Of a DNA stretch of 41,987 nt, positions 41,459 through 41,987 are shown piece by piece; position 1 is the stretch's first letter, and every line of letters begins with the position of its first letter. The notes under the pieces were generated by a model that did not search any database, was not told where the DNA came from, and saw only the letters and a program-made list of their open reading frames with translations. Origin of the DNA: a virus. The position numbers and the translations under genes were made by a program. The DNA lies in the IMG/VR virus record IMGVR_UViG_3300022538_001454, positions 1 through 41,987 of that record; one strand, given 5' to 3'.

Positions 41459-41694
41459 GGACAATTGACATTATTATTGCACTGCTTCTGGTATTTATAC
41501 TCACCGGCTGCGCTTGGGCACCGACGATGGATGCGGACGTGGCGGAATCAATCGTCCACCTGGACAAAATGGTTGTGCGCGTGGTCAAGAATGGCGAGGA
41601 TGATCCCGCTCTGAAAGAGGCGACGCTGCTTCTCTCGGAGCGTCTGCGGAAACTCGCCGAAACAGAACTCAAGATTCAAGGAGCCGAAAAATGA
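41455..41694 (+). CDS. Small lipoprotein (possible o-spanin/Rz1-like)
   Basis: A 79-aa protein with a lipoprotein signal: basic start, hydrophobic stretch (DIIIALLLVFIL) and lipobox LTGC, giving a mature protein beginning at Cys19. The mature part is helical and charged (VHLDKMVVRVVKNGEDD), without the proline-rich stretch of many Rz1 proteins. It lies in an overlapping operon behind a holin-like gene, so an outer-membrane spanin or a superinfection-exclusion lipoprotein are both possible. Confidence 0.65.
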   Translation: MRTIDIIIALLLVFILTGCAWAPTMDADVAESIVHLDKMVVRVVKNGEDDPALKEATLLLSERLRKLAETELKIQGAEK

Positions 41695-41987
41695 AAGACA
41701 TCCTCGATGCCGCGAAGCGTGCAAAAGAATTCATCGACAAGCACAAGGACGACCCGGAGGTCAAGGCAATCTGCGCAGACCTGCGCGACCTCTACGCCGC
41801 TTTCGCGGAAGGCGATGAAGAAAAGCTCTCTCATATTGCCAGTGTTGATCCCGACGTGATCAAGGCAATCGAACTTTCAGAGAAGCTCGACACGTTGCGA
41901 CAGAAGCGCGAGAAGGCCAACGCCTTCTTTCGTTTCTGTGCCGACGTAGTGAAAATCGTGCTTGCTGCCAAGGGTTTCAAGCTGTAG
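41691..41987 (+). CDS. 98-aa helical protein at the window end, unrecognised
   Basis: Begins inside the lipoprotein stop (ATGA) after AAGGAGCC, and ends with TAG on the last bases of the window, so it is complete. The protein is charged and almost wholly helical (ILDAAKRAKEFIDKHKDDPE, then IELSEKLDTLRQKREKA) with a more hydrophobic end (FCADVVKIVLAAKGF). No signal peptide or motif recognised. Coupling to the lysis-type genes suggests a lysis accessory, but nothing else supports this. Confidence 0.5.
   Translation: MKDILDAAKRAKEFIDKHKDDPEVKAICADLRDLYAAFAEGDEEKLSHIASVDPDVIKAIELSEKLDTLRQKREKANAFFRFCADVVKIVLAAKGFKL

Noticed and set aside
1-41987. CRISPR array or tRNA gene
   Set aside because: No regularly spaced 25-40 bp repeats and no cloverleaf with a TTCGA-type arm were seen on either strand.

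Overview
The window is bacterial DNA read almost entirely on the + strand. It holds the edge of a defence island (1-7871) followed by most of a tailed-phage genome, best read as an integrated prophage (about 7.9-42 kb). There is no rRNA, tRNA or clear host housekeeping gene, so the host cannot be named. Strong AGGAGG-type ribosome binding sites, frequent GTG starts, moderately GC-rich coding DNA and a lipobox protein next to a holin-like gene suggest a bacterium, more likely with a Gram-negative envelope. That is inference.

Left part (1-7871): the end of a UvrD-like helicase, a complete type III restriction-modification pair (Mod, Res) and a large HNH-nuclease protein. Mod, Res and the HNH gene overlap and form one operon. 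The middle of the HNH gene is visibly AT-rich.

Early region (7872-13216): a set of helically phased TTAACCA repeats, an unrecognised protein, a sigma-factor-like protein, small phage proteins, and a prim-pol/helicase replication protein preceded by a coupled 26-codon ORF. Next comes an AT-rich segment with iteron-like GACAATAAG repeats (a candidate replication origin), a Cys-rich protein, a SpoVG-like protein and a 49-aa protein. A mostly empty stretch follows.

Control and integration region (13217-15620): a minus-strand remnant of an AbiEi-type antitoxin, a 19-bp near-perfect inverted repeat, a compact serine recombinase, an orphan protein, and a small helix-turn-helix protein. The last gene is flanked on both sides by paired clusters of an 11-bp-phased ACGAGA repeat. 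The final cluster lies in the loop of a strong terminator directly before the portal gene.

Morphogenesis region (15621-41987): a nearly gapless 26-kb block. Head genes are portal; an F-like minor head protein with a C-terminal HEFGH metallopeptidase-like domain; a double DNA methyltransferase fused through a LigD-phosphoesterase-like domain; a protease with a nested scaffold; the major capsid protein; a zinc-ribbon methyltransferase; and connectors. Contractile-tail genes are sheath, gp19-like tube, a chaperone pair with a -1 frameshift, tape measure, LysM hub adaptor, gpD-like hub, spike, gp25, J, I and fibre. A lysis-type cassette closes the window; its coiled-coil/TM gene is interrupted by an amber codon. 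No terminase and no endolysin are visible.

The most interesting signals are the phased ACGAGA operators with the terminator before the portal, the MTase-phosphoesterase-MTase fusion, the capsid-linked metallopeptidase, the candidate origin, and the missing terminase.
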